NCBI RefSeq assembly: GCF_016806065.1
Contig: NZ_CP032407.1
Coordinates: 1 to 64,000 of the forward strand
DNA: 64,000 nucleotides
Direction: 5' to 3'
Source of the DNA: Rhizobium rosettiformans
GTDB lineage: Bacteria; Pseudomonadota; Alphaproteobacteria; Rhizobiales; Rhizobiaceae
The position numbers were made by a program, and so were the translations under genes. Shown piece by piece: positions 35,660 through 43,963 of this stretch (its first letter is position 1; every line of letters starts with the position of its first letter). Under the pieces are notes generated by a model that had not been told where the DNA came from, searched no databases, and was given only the letters and a program-made list of their open reading frames with translations.

Positions 35660-35721
35660 GGCAACGTTCTCAATACGAGGGGTTGTCAGGACGTCGAAGA
35701 TCCGAGGGGTAAGAGAAGACA

Positions 35722-36303
35722 ATGAGACTGATACTGTTCGGACCGCCAGGAGCAGGGAAGGGAACGCAGGCGCAGCGCCTGGTCGAACGCCACTCCATTC
35801 CTCAGCTTTCCACAGGCGATATGCTGCGTGCTGCAGTGGCAAACGGCACCGAAATCGGGCGCCGGGCCAAGGCGATCATGGATCGCGGCGAACTCGTACC
35901 CGACGATGTAGTCAACCAGATGGTATCCGACCGGATCGATCAAGAGGATTGCCGCAAGGGCTTCATTCTAGACGGCTTTCCCCGGACGGTTGCGCAGGCG
36001 GAAGCCCTGACGGCGATGCTGGAGCAAAAGGGTGTCAAGATTGATGCGGTGATCGAACTGAAGGTCGAGCAGGCCTCGCTCATCAAGCGAATGGAAAAGC
36101 GCGTCGCCGATACGTTGGCCGCAGGCGGCACGGTTCGTAGCGATGACAATCCGGATACCTTCGCCAGACGTCTCGACGAGTACCGGCAAAAAGCCGCGCC
36201 GCTATTGAACTACTATCGTCGGAGAGGAGAACTCGTTACGATCGATGGGATGCGGGGCATGGACGTCGTTATGCGAGACATTGAGATCGTACTGACCAAG
36301 TAG
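35722..36303 (+). CDS. adk: Adenylate kinase, short form
   Basis: Adk interconverts two ADP with ATP and AMP. The 193-residue product has [14 protein letters not shown] (P-loop), [25 protein letters not shown] and [17 protein letters not shown], and lacks the long zinc LID, so it is a short-type enzyme. The ATG has AAGAGAAGA upstream. It is 62 nt after arcC and likely in the same operon. A chromosomal adk must exist elsewhere, so this is an accessory copy that fits an anaerobic energy module. Confidence 0.95.
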   Translation: MRLILFGPPGAGKGTQAQRLVERHSIPQLSTGDMLRAAVANGTEIGRRAKAIMDRGELVPDDVVNQMVSDRIDQEDCRKGFILDGFPRTVAQAEALTAMLEQKGVKIDAVIELKVEQASLIKRMEKRVADTLAAGGTVRSDDNPDTFARRLDEYRQKAAPLLNYYRRRGELVTIDGMRGMDVVMRDIEIVLTK

Positions 36304-36320
36304 TTTCGGATTAAGTTGAT

Positions 36321-36389
36321 ATTGGGAAACTTGAAGATGTGCGTGTCATCCTTGGACGACACGCAGGCGCGGCATTCTCACTCGAATGA
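36321..36389 (+). repeat. Decayed duplicate of the arcC 3' end
   Basis: These 69 bases, read in the arcC phase, give IGKLEDVRVILGRHAGAAF then SLE and stop. The arcC end (35591-35659) gives IGKLEDARAILERRAGTIF then SFE and stop. By eye about 54 of 69 bases agree. The copy sits between adk and the stress-protein gene. Confidence 0.85.
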
Positions 36390-36410
36390 AACAGAACGGA
36401 TACTACCGCT

Positions 36411-36851
36411 ATGTATAAGAATATCCTTATCTCTACGGATGGTTCGGAACTTGCCCAAAAAGGCGTCGATCACGGGCTCTCGCTCGCAACGAATCTCGAC
36501 GCCAAAGTCATGGTAGTCACGGTCACAGAGCCGTTTCCTGTCTACGCGGGAGAAGGCTGGGCCCTTGGACCCGACGACTTCGGGCGCTACGATGCAGACC
36601 AGATCAAGTTCGCGCAGGAACTCTTAGCTCCCATCAAGGCGAGCGCCGACAAACTAGGCGTTACGTGCGAAACGCGCCACGTTCCTAACCGCCGCCCGGC
36701 GGAAGCAATCCTTGATACGGCGGCTGAGGAAGGTTGCTCCCTGATCGTTATGGCGTCCCATGGCCGCCGCGGTCTCGGACGCTTCTTTCTGGGCAGCCAA
36801 ACCCAGGAGGTGGTCAGCCGCTCATCGCTTCCTGTCCTCGTCGTAAGATAG
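36411..36851 (+). CDS. Universal stress protein (UspA family)
   Basis: The 146-residue product begins MYKNILISTDGSELAQKGVDHG and ends with the nucleotide-binding motif ASHGRRGLGRFFLGSQTQEVV, SSLPVLVV, the G-2x-G-9x-G(S/T) signature of ATP-binding UspA proteins. Such proteins help survival in anoxia and stationary phase. It lies 107 nt after adk, in the same direction, and may share the arc transcript. A second box-controlled operon begins just downstream. Confidence 0.93.
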   Translation: MYKNILISTDGSELAQKGVDHGLSLATNLDAKVMVVTVTEPFPVYAGEGWALGPDDFGRYDADQIKFAQELLAPIKASADKLGVTCETRHVPNRRPAEAILDTAAEEGCSLIVMASHGRRGLGRFFLGSQTQEVVSRSSLPVLVVR

Positions 36852-36921
36852 TTCGACAGCGGATGAGCACCGCTTCGAGCGTGTCCTTCGATCCAATACT
36901 AAAAATCTGCTGTACAGGACT

Positions 36922-36935
36922 TTAACCTGGATCAA
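36922..36935. promoter_or_regulatory. FNR/FixK-type box upstream of the copB operon
   Basis: TTAACCTGGATCAA is identical to the 14-mer upstream of arcD (30906-30919). It lies about 139 nt before the chosen ATG of the ATPase gene. Two identical sites before two metabolic operons support real regulation. Confidence 0.65.
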
Positions 36936-37060
36936 GGATTCCAGGGCTCGAACCAATGATTTTGAGCCCGGGCATCATACGCCTGCCGAGAACTGCGACC
37001 ACCCGAGGGGTCGCAGTTCTGCTGACCCGATGCCGCGTAGCCACGACAAGGAAAATGCTG

Positions 37061-39163
37061 ATGAGTTCACCACATTCCCACCACGGCCATCAGAACCATC
37101 AAGCGCACGCGACCGGGTATCGAAAGGATGAAGCTCATCGTGGTAACGTAGCTGCTGCCGGCTCCAGCCATTCCGAGCACTCTGGTCACGGCGGGCATGA
37201 CCACGGCGCGATGGTCGCTGACTACCGACGCCGTTTCTGGTTGGTCCTCGTGCTCACGCCGTTGGTGCTGTTGCTCTCACCGATGATCCAGCATTGGCTT
37301 GGCATCGCAGAGGTTTTGGCGTTCCCCGGCGACCGCTACGTCATCTTCGTGCTCTCAACAATTGCCTACTTCTATGGCGGTTGGCCGTTTCTGACTGGCT
37401 TTATCTCCGAGCTGCGGAAACGGCAGCCCAGCATGATGACCTTGATCGCGCTGGCGATCTCGGCCGCCTATTTCTACTCGGCCGCCGTCACGTTCGGTTT
37501 TCCGGGCGAGGAACTTTACTGGGAACTGGTGACGCTGATCGCCATCATGCTTCTCGGCCACTGGATCGAGATGCGTTCGATCATGGGAGCATCGCGTGCG
37601 CTTGAGGAACTGGTGCGGCTCCTGCCGGATTCAGCCACGCTGATCAGGGCTGACGGCTCGTCCGAGGAAGTGCCGATCTCAACCCTCCAGCCCGGTGATC
37701 ACGTCATCGTACGGCCCGGTGCAAAGGTTCCGGTGGACGGCGAGATCATTGAGGGTTCGTCCGGTTTCAACGAGGCCATGCTCACTGGCGAATCGCGACC
37801 TGTAACCAAGGGGGTCGGCGCCGCCGCCATCGGCGGCGCGATCAACGGGGCCAGTGCTGTCACCATCAAGGTAACGGCGACAGGCGACGCGACCTATCTG
37901 TCGCAGGTCATCGAACTGGTGAAGAAGGCGCAGGCAACGCGCTCGCGCACGCAGGACATTGCCGGCCGTGCCGCCACCTGGCTGACCTACATCGCCCTCG
38001 TCGTCGGCTTCGGCACACTGTTCGTCTGGTGGCTTCTCCTTGACGCCACGTTGGCATTTGCCATCGAACGAATGGTGACGGTCATGGTTGTTGCCTGTCC
38101 GCACGCCCTTGGTCTCGCTGTCCCGCTGGTCGTCGCGGTCAGCACATCGCTGTCGGCCGGCAACGGGCTGTTGATCCGCGACCGCGCCGCCTTCGAGCGG
38201 GCGCGCAATCTCAATGCGGTCGTGTTTGACAAGACCGGCACTTTAACCGAAGGGCGTTTTGGCGTCAGCGACATCGTCTTGCTCGCCGACGGCGACGAAA
38301 ACGAAGAACTCAGCGTTGCCGCTGCCGCCGAAAGCCAGTCCGAGCATCCTATCGCCCACGGCATTGTCGCCGAGGCGAAAGAACGAAGCCTGATCGTTCC
38401 CAAGGCAACCGACGTCAGCAACATCACAGGTGAAGGCATCGTGGCAAAGGTGGACGGCCAGGATGTGCGTATCGTCAGCCCCGGCCACCTCGCACGGCAG
38501 GGCAACGCCATCGCCCATGAGAGCCTCAAGCGACTGGAAGGACAGGGCAAGACAGTCGTCGTCCTCGTCCGCGACGGCGAGCCGCGGGCACTTTTCGCGC
38601 TGGCTGACATCGTGCGTCCAGAATCGAAGGAGGCCATCGCCGAACTCAAGTCCCTCGGCATCAACTCGATCATGCTCACCGGCGACGCCGAAGGCGTTGC
38701 AAAGGCGGTCTCCGAGGAACTCGGCATCACCGAATACTTCGCCGAAGTGCTGCCTGATCAGAAATCACAAAAGATCGAGGAACTGCAAGCGCGGGGGCTC
38801 TCCGTCGCCATGGTCGGCGACGGAGTGAATGATGCGCCTGCGCTCGTGGTGGCCGATCTCGGGATCGCCATCGGCGCGGGCACCGACGTCGCTGTGGAAT
38901 CCGCCGACGTCGTGCTGGTCAGAAGCGACCCGCGCGATGTGGGCGCTATCCTCGGCCTGTCTCGCGCCACCTATCGCAAGATGGTCCAAAACCTCGCCTT
39001 GGGGACCGGATACAACGTAATCGCCATCCCGATGGCGGCGGGCATTACTTTTGGGACCGGTTTCATGATGACCCCCGCGGTCGCTGCCGTCTTCATGTCG
39101 GCCAGCACCATCATCGTCGCCATCAACGCCCATCTTCTGCGCTCCTACAGGAGGCACAAATGA
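37061..39163 (+). CDS. copB: CopB-type heavy-metal P1B ATPase
   Basis: This is a P-type cation pump with a His-rich N-terminus (HSHHGHQNHQ, then HSEHSGHGGHDHG), a CPH metal motif in VMVVACPHALGLAVPLVV, the phosphorylation site [14 protein letters not shown] and MVGDGVNDAPAL. CPH and His-rich ends mark the CopB class, exporting Cu(II)/Cu(I) or Ag. I prefer the ATG at 37061, with AAGGA 8 nt upstream; the frame is open to 36956. About 700 residues, usual for the class. The stop overlaps the next ATG by 4 nt. Confidence 0.93.
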   Translation: MSSPHSHHGHQNHQAHATGYRKDEAHRGNVAAAGSSHSEHSGHGGHDHGAMVADYRRRFWLVLVLTPLVLLLSPMIQHWLGIAEVLAFPGDRYVIFVLSTIAYFYGGWPFLTGFISELRKRQPSMMTLIALAISAAYFYSAAVTFGFPGEELYWELVTLIAIMLLGHWIEMRSIMGASRALEELVRLLPDSATLIRADGSSEEVPISTLQPGDHVIVRPGAKVPVDGEIIEGSSGFNEAMLTGESRPVTKGVGAAAIGGAINGASAVTIKVTATGDATYLSQVIELVKKAQATRSRTQDIAGRAATWLTYIALVVGFGTLFVWWLLLDATLAFAIERMVTVMVVACPHALGLAVPLVVAVSTSLSAGNGLLIRDRAAFERARNLNAVVFDKTGTLTEGRFGVSDIVLLADGDENEELSVAAAAESQSEHPIAHGIVAEAKERSLIVPKATDVSNITGEGIVAKVDGQDVRIVSPGHLARQGNAIAHESLKRLEGQGKTVVVLVRDGEPRALFALADIVRPESKEAIAELKSLGINSIMLTGDAEGVAKAVSEELGITEYFAEVLPDQKSQKIEELQARGLSVAMVGDGVNDAPALVVADLGIAIGAGTDVAVESADVVLVRSDPRDVGAILGLSRATYRKMVQNLALGTGYNVIAIPMAAGITFGTGFMMTPAVAAVFMSASTIIVAINAHLLRSYRRHK

Positions 39164-40194
39164 CAACGGCAATCGAACAACCGGGAATTCCCGCCATACG
39201 ACTGATCCTTCCGCAACCGGGCAATGAGATATTCGCGCGGCGCCTTGCCGACGAAGGAGGCTGGGAACTTGGCGCGCTGGAGACGCGGCGTTTTCCTGAC
39301 GAAGAGACTTACGTTCGCATCCTCTCGGAGGTGAAGGATAAGACCGTCGATCTGGTATGCACCCTCGCACGGCCCGACGAGGGATTCCTCCGGCTGATCT
39401 TCGCGGCCGACGCAGCAAGAGAACTGGGAGCCCGTCAGGTCAACCTGATCGCACCCTACCTCTCCTACATGCGGCAGGATCGCCGCTTCCAACCGGGAGA
39501 GGCGGTGACCTCCAGGAGCTTCGCCAAGCTCGTCTCGTCGAGTTTTGACCGGTTGCTGACGGTAGATCCACATCTGCATCGCTATCCGGCCTTGTCGCCT
39601 CTCTATACGATCCCGACCGACACCTTGCATGCTGCACCGCTGCTTGCGGACTGGATCGCCGCGGAGGTCGACAAGCCCTTGATCATCGGTCCTGACGAGG
39701 AAAGCGACCAATGGGTCTCCGCCATCGCGGCACGCATCGGCGCTCCGCATGCGGTCCTGCGAAAAGTCCGCCATGGCGACCGCAATGTCGAAGTCAAGCT
39801 ACCGGACCTTTCCGAGTGGCGCGGCCGGCAGCCGGTGCTCGCAGACGACATAGCGTCCTCCGGGAATACGTTGATTGAGGCTGCCCGCCAGCTTCCGCTT
39901 CAGGGTTTCGTTCGGCCCGTGGTCGCCGTTGTGCATGCGATATTCGCCGACGATTCATTCCAACGCCTCGCGCCTCTTTGTGACCGCATCGTCTCGACCG
40001 ACTCCGTGCCCCACGAAAGCAATGCAATTGCGCTCGCCCCCTTGATCGGCAGCGCCCTTGCATCCGTGACCTCGGACATCGGCGATCTCGTGCGTCATCG
40101 GCGTCCGCCGGAACGGCTGGACGAAGTGGAACAGGCGGGGTTCGATTCCTTTCCTGCCAGCGACCCGCCATCCTGGACCAGCGGCGTGAATTGA
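39160..40194 (+). CDS. Ribose-phosphate pyrophosphokinase-like protein
   Basis: The 344-residue product has the PRPP-synthetase layout: LPQPGNEIFARRLADEGGWE, RRFPDEETYVRI, APYLSYMRQDRRFQPGEAVTS, then the ribose-5-phosphate loop in VLADDIASSGNTLIEA. The loop lacks the usual TGGT/TAGT (ASSGNT here) and the family's flexible arm is shortened, so it is a divergent member. It may interconvert ribose 5-phosphate and PRPP, possibly running in the ATP-forming direction. It overlaps the copB stop (ATGA) and precedes the phosphoketolase-like gene, so the three are coupled. Confidence 0.85.
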   Translation: MTTAIEQPGIPAIRLILPQPGNEIFARRLADEGGWELGALETRRFPDEETYVRILSEVKDKTVDLVCTLARPDEGFLRLIFAADAARELGARQVNLIAPYLSYMRQDRRFQPGEAVTSRSFAKLVSSSFDRLLTVDPHLHRYPALSPLYTIPTDTLHAAPLLADWIAAEVDKPLIIGPDEESDQWVSAIAARIGAPHAVLRKVRHGDRNVEVKLPDLSEWRGRQPVLADDIASSGNTLIEAARQLPLQGFVRPVVAVVHAIFADDSFQRLAPLCDRIVSTDSVPHESNAIALAPLIGSALASVTSDIGDLVRHRRPPERLDEVEQAGFDSFPASDPPSWTSGVN

Positions 40195-40227
40195 CAAAAA
40201 GAACGATTGACGGAAAGCGGCGACGGC

Positions 40228-42597
40228 ATGAACGAATTGACAACAGCAACATCAGGGACGTGGCAACAGGGATATGGTCCGATCAGCCACAACGATGAAA
40301 CGATCGAACGCGTAGCTGCCCTGGCGGCGTCCGGCCTGATCGAACCGGAGGCCCTCTATCGCATCCTTGCCGCAGCCGACCGGCTAACTTCCGCCGCAAT
40401 GTGGACCGTCGTCCATATGACCTATGCCCAACGTGTCGACCTTGCCGGCGCGCCGCTGCCAGCCGAGGCGTTCAAGTCGACGCCTGAAGGCCATACCGGC
40501 GGATCGTTGAACATGGTGCCCGCATTCGTCGGCTATCTCGCCGCCAACGCGATCACCGCGAAAACCCGTTCATGGCTGATGGGACAAGGCCATTCTGTCG
40601 CCGCGATCGAGGCGGTCAACGCGCTCACCGGGGATGTTTCTCCCGCGCAGAGGGGCCGCTATGATCGCAGCGAGAAAGGTCTCTCGCAGCTGGCAGCCGA
40701 TTTCTATTCCTATGCCATTGACGCCGACGGCAAAGCAGCGGTCCCGCTCGGCAGCCATGCCGGGCCGAGCACGGCCGGCGCCATCTCGGAAGGCGGCTAT
40801 CTCGGCTTCGCCGAGGTCCAGTATGTCCATGCGCCGCTGCCGGGCGAAAGCCTCGTAGCCTTCCTGAGCGACGGCGCGTTCGAGGAACAGCGCGGCTCGG
40901 ACTGGACGCCGCGGTGGTGGCGCGCCGAAGATTCTGGCCTCGCGATTCCAGTCATGATCCTCAACGGCCGGCGCATTGAGGAACGTGTCCAAATCGCGCA
41001 GCAGGGCGGCGCGGATTGGCTCATCGACCACCTCAAGCTCAACGGTTTTGATCCGTTCATCATTGATGGCCGTGATCCTGCCGCCTTTGCCTGTGCCATC
41101 ATCGAGGCAGAGAAGCGCCTTGAACGCTTTGCGGCTGATCCCGCCCGCAACTATCCGGCGCCAATTCCCTATGTCATCGCCGAGACGGTCAAGGGCTTCG
41201 GCTTTCCAGGAGCCGACACCAACGCGGCGCACAATCTTCCACTCGGGGGCAATCCCGCACATGATGAGCCGGCTCGCAACGCCTTTAACGAGGCGTCGCA
41301 AACGCTGTTCGTTCCCGCCGAGCAGATCGAGAGCGCCGTCGCTGAAATCGCCGTCTATCGCAGGCAGGGCCGAGAGCCGGAAAGCCGGCACGCGCTCGCG
41401 CTGCGAAACCCAGGCGCACCGAACCTGCCCGAGCCGGACTGGACGGTCGCCGGCGATCCGCCCGATTGCGCCATGCATGCGCTCGACCGCTGGTTCGTCC
41501 GCGTCGTGGACGCCAACCCCACACTCCGCCCGCGTGTAGGCAATCCCGACGAGCTACGTTCCAACCACATGGGAGCAGCGCTCGACCGGCTGCGCCATCG
41601 CGTGAACACCTCTGAGCCAGGCGTCGCCGACGCCATTGACGGCGCGGTCATCACCGCGCTCAATGAGGAAGCTGTTGCCGGCGCGGCGCTGGCCAACAAG
41701 GGCGGGATCAATCTGATCGTCAGCTACGAAGCCTTCGCTATGAAGATGCTCGGCGGCGTGCGGCAGGAGATCGTGTTTTCCCGGCGGCAGCGCGAGGCTG
41801 GCCAGGAGCCACGTTGGATTTCGGTGCCGCTGGTGGTCACTTCTCATACCTGGGAGAACGCTAAGAACGAGCAATCGCATCAGGACCCGACCATCGGCGA
41901 GGCACTGTTGGGCGAGATGTCCGACACCTCACGGGTGCTATTCCCGGTCGATGCAAACAGTGCCGTGGCTGCGCTGCGATCCGTCTACAATGGCCGCGGC
42001 CAGGTAGGATGTTTGATCGTCTCCAAGCGCGACATGCCGCATCGCTTCGATGCCGAGGCCGCCGACCGTTTCGCAACAGATGGTGCGGCCCATGTGCAGG
42101 GCGAGGCCGAAGGCGCCGAGCTTCAAATTGTGGCTATCGGCGCCTATCAGCTCGAGGAAGCGCTCAAGGCGGCCTATCGGCTTAGGACGCACGGTCGCCA
42201 TGTGCTCGTGACCGCGTTGTCCGAGCCGGGCCGCTTCCGCATGCCCCGCGATCCGATCGAAGCGGCATTCACGGCGAGTGACGAAAACCTCGCCCCACTG
42301 TTTCCGGCGAACATGCCGCGCCTGATCGTCTCTCACACGAGACCCGAGCCTATGCTTGGCCTGCTTCGGCGGCTGGATTCCGGCCCAGAGACGACCGCCG
42401 CGCGCGGCTACATCAGCCGGGGCGGAACGCTCGATGTGTCGGGTATGCTGTTTGCCAATCGCTGCTCCTGGGCTCATCTGATCGACGCCGCTGTTCCTCT
42501 CACCGGCTGGAGCAGAGACGATCTCCTCGCTCCCGCTGAACGGGCTGCCGTAGAGGGCCGCGGGCATCCCGGCGACATCGCTGCATTCAACATCTGA
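40228..42597 (+). CDS. Divergent phosphoketolase-family (XFP) protein
   Basis: The roughly 789-residue product is ThDP-dependent in layout: PEGHTGGSLNMVPAFVGYLA, LGSHAGPSTAGAISEGGYLG (in place of the PGSIHEGGELGY of classic XFP), a middle part with PIPYVIAETVKGFGFPGADT, and a C-terminal third with ISYEAFAMKMLGG-type residues (LIVSYEAFAMKML). It belongs to the XFP_N/XFP/XFP_C family but the usual GDGEAETGP is replaced by SDGAFEEQRGSDW. Such proteins are sometimes named xylulose 5-phosphate 3-epimerase. Likely acts on ketose phosphates, giving acetyl phosphate. I use the ATG at 40228. Confidence 0.85.
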   Translation: MNELTTATSGTWQQGYGPISHNDETIERVAALAASGLIEPEALYRILAAADRLTSAAMWTVVHMTYAQRVDLAGAPLPAEAFKSTPEGHTGGSLNMVPAFVGYLAANAITAKTRSWLMGQGHSVAAIEAVNALTGDVSPAQRGRYDRSEKGLSQLAADFYSYAIDADGKAAVPLGSHAGPSTAGAISEGGYLGFAEVQYVHAPLPGESLVAFLSDGAFEEQRGSDWTPRWWRAEDSGLAIPVMILNGRRIEERVQIAQQGGADWLIDHLKLNGFDPFIIDGRDPAAFACAIIEAEKRLERFAADPARNYPAPIPYVIAETVKGFGFPGADTNAAHNLPLGGNPAHDEPARNAFNEASQTLFVPAEQIESAVAEIAVYRRQGREPESRHALALRNPGAPNLPEPDWTVAGDPPDCAMHALDRWFVRVVDANPTLRPRVGNPDELRSNHMGAALDRLRHRVNTSEPGVADAIDGAVITALNEEAVAGAALANKGGINLIVSYEAFAMKMLGGVRQEIVFSRRQREAGQEPRWISVPLVVTSHTWENAKNEQSHQDPTIGEALLGEMSDTSRVLFPVDANSAVAALRSVYNGRGQVGCLIVSKRDMPHRFDAEAADRFATDGAAHVQGEAEGAELQIVAIGAYQLEEALKAAYRLRTHGRHVLVTALSEPGRFRMPRDPIEAAFTASDENLAPLFPANMPRLIVSHTRPEPMLGLLRRLDSGPETTAARGYISRGGTLDVSGMLFANRCSWAHLIDAAVPLTGWSRDDLLAPAERAAVEGRGHPGDIAAFNI

Positions 42598-42604
42598 GGC
42601 CATT

Positions 42605-43963
42605 ATGCTGACGCTAACATCTCTCGGCGGTGCGAGCACCGTCACCGGCTCGAAGCACCTCCTCACGAAAGGCGACAAGCGCATCCTGATCGATTGCGGC
42701 TTGTTCCAGGGACTCAAGAACCTGCGCGAGCTCAATTGGACGCCGCTGCCCGTGCCCCCGTCCAGCATTGACGCCGTAGTGCTCACCCATGCCCACCTCG
42801 ATCATTCGGGCTATCTTCCCAGGCTCGTGCGTGATGGCTTCAAGGGTCGAATCTTCGCCTCAGCGGCAACGCGCGACGTGGCGGAGTTGATCCTCAAGGA
42901 TAGTGGCTTTCTCAACGAAAAGGATGCCGAATACGCCAATCGCAAGGGCTTCTCCAAGCACGAGCCGGCTTTGCCGCTTTACGGCGTGCGCGATGCGGAA
43001 CGGGCGATGGAAATGTTCACCACTGTGCCGTTTGAAACCGCCTTTCAGCTTCCCGGCGGCGCGATCCTGAAATTCCGTCACGCAGGCCACATCCTCGGTG
43101 CGGCCAGCGCAGACATCGAATGGGGCGGCCGCCGCATTGCGTTTTCCGGCGACCTTGGGCGCTACGACGATCCTCTACTTCCCGATCCGGCTCCCGTTCC
43201 GGATGCTGACTACATCGTCGTCGAATCAACTTATGGCAACCGGACACACGATCCCGCAAACACGACCGAGGTGCTGGGAGAGGTTGTCGAGCGCACCGTC
43301 AAGCGTGGCGGTACGGTGATCATCCCCGCCTTCGCGGTCGGGCGTGCGCAGTCTCTCCTTTATCATTTGTGGAAGCTACAAACGGCAGGCCGGCTATCCG
43401 GGGTGCCGATTTATCTCGACAGCCCCATGGCAATCAACGCTACGGACCTCCTTCACGCGCACAGTGACGATCATCGTTTGACGCATGACGAATGCACGTC
43501 GATCTGCAAGATCGCCACCTATACCCGCGACGTCGAAGGCTCCAAGGCGATCACGGCCAGTGTCTGGCCCAAAGTCGTGATTTCCGCCAGCGGCATGGCG
43601 ACGGGCGGTCGCGTGCTTCATCATCTCAAATCCTTCGCGACCGATCCGAAGAACACAATCCTGTTCTCCGGCTATCAGGCTGCGGGAACGCGGGGGCGGG
43701 CCATGGTTCAAGGCGCGCGAGAGATCAAGATCCACGGTCAATGGATACCTGTCAGGGCAGAGGTCGACGATCTGTCGGTGCTCTCGGCGCATGCCGATAG
43801 CAATGAGTTGATGCGCTGGCTCTCGGGCTTCCAGCGTGAGCCGTCCCGTGTCTTCATTGTCCACGGTGAGGACGAGGCATCGGAAGCCCTGCGCGCCCGG
43901 ATCGATCGCGAACTGGGCTGGAATGCCACTGTGCCACGTCAGGACCAGGTGTTCGACCTATGA
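42605..43963 (+). CDS. Beta-CASP metallo-beta-lactamase RNA-processing-type protein
   Basis: The 452-residue product has the MBL zinc motif LTHAHLDHSGYLP, later FRHAGHILGAASADIEW, SGDLGRYDDPL, the beta-CASP region ESTYGNRTH and IIPAFAVGRAQSLLYHL, and the final SAHADSNEL and FIVHGE motifs. This is the architecture of RNA nucleases such as CPSF73-like and Ysh1-like proteins. It lies between the phosphoketolase-like and phosphorylase genes, overlapping the latter by 4 nt. An RNA-decay enzyme that supplies nucleotides to the phosphorylase would fit the order, which is an inference. Confidence 0.9.
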   Translation: MLTLTSLGGASTVTGSKHLLTKGDKRILIDCGLFQGLKNLRELNWTPLPVPPSSIDAVVLTHAHLDHSGYLPRLVRDGFKGRIFASAATRDVAELILKDSGFLNEKDAEYANRKGFSKHEPALPLYGVRDAERAMEMFTTVPFETAFQLPGGAILKFRHAGHILGAASADIEWGGRRIAFSGDLGRYDDPLLPDPAPVPDADYIVVESTYGNRTHDPANTTEVLGEVVERTVKRGGTVIIPAFAVGRAQSLLYHLWKLQTAGRLSGVPIYLDSPMAINATDLLHAHSDDHRLTHDECTSICKIATYTRDVEGSKAITASVWPKVVISASGMATGGRVLHHLKSFATDPKNTILFSGYQAAGTRGRAMVQGAREIKIHGQWIPVRAEVDDLSVLSAHADSNELMRWLSGFQREPSRVFIVHGEDEASEALRARIDRELGWNATVPRQDQVFDL

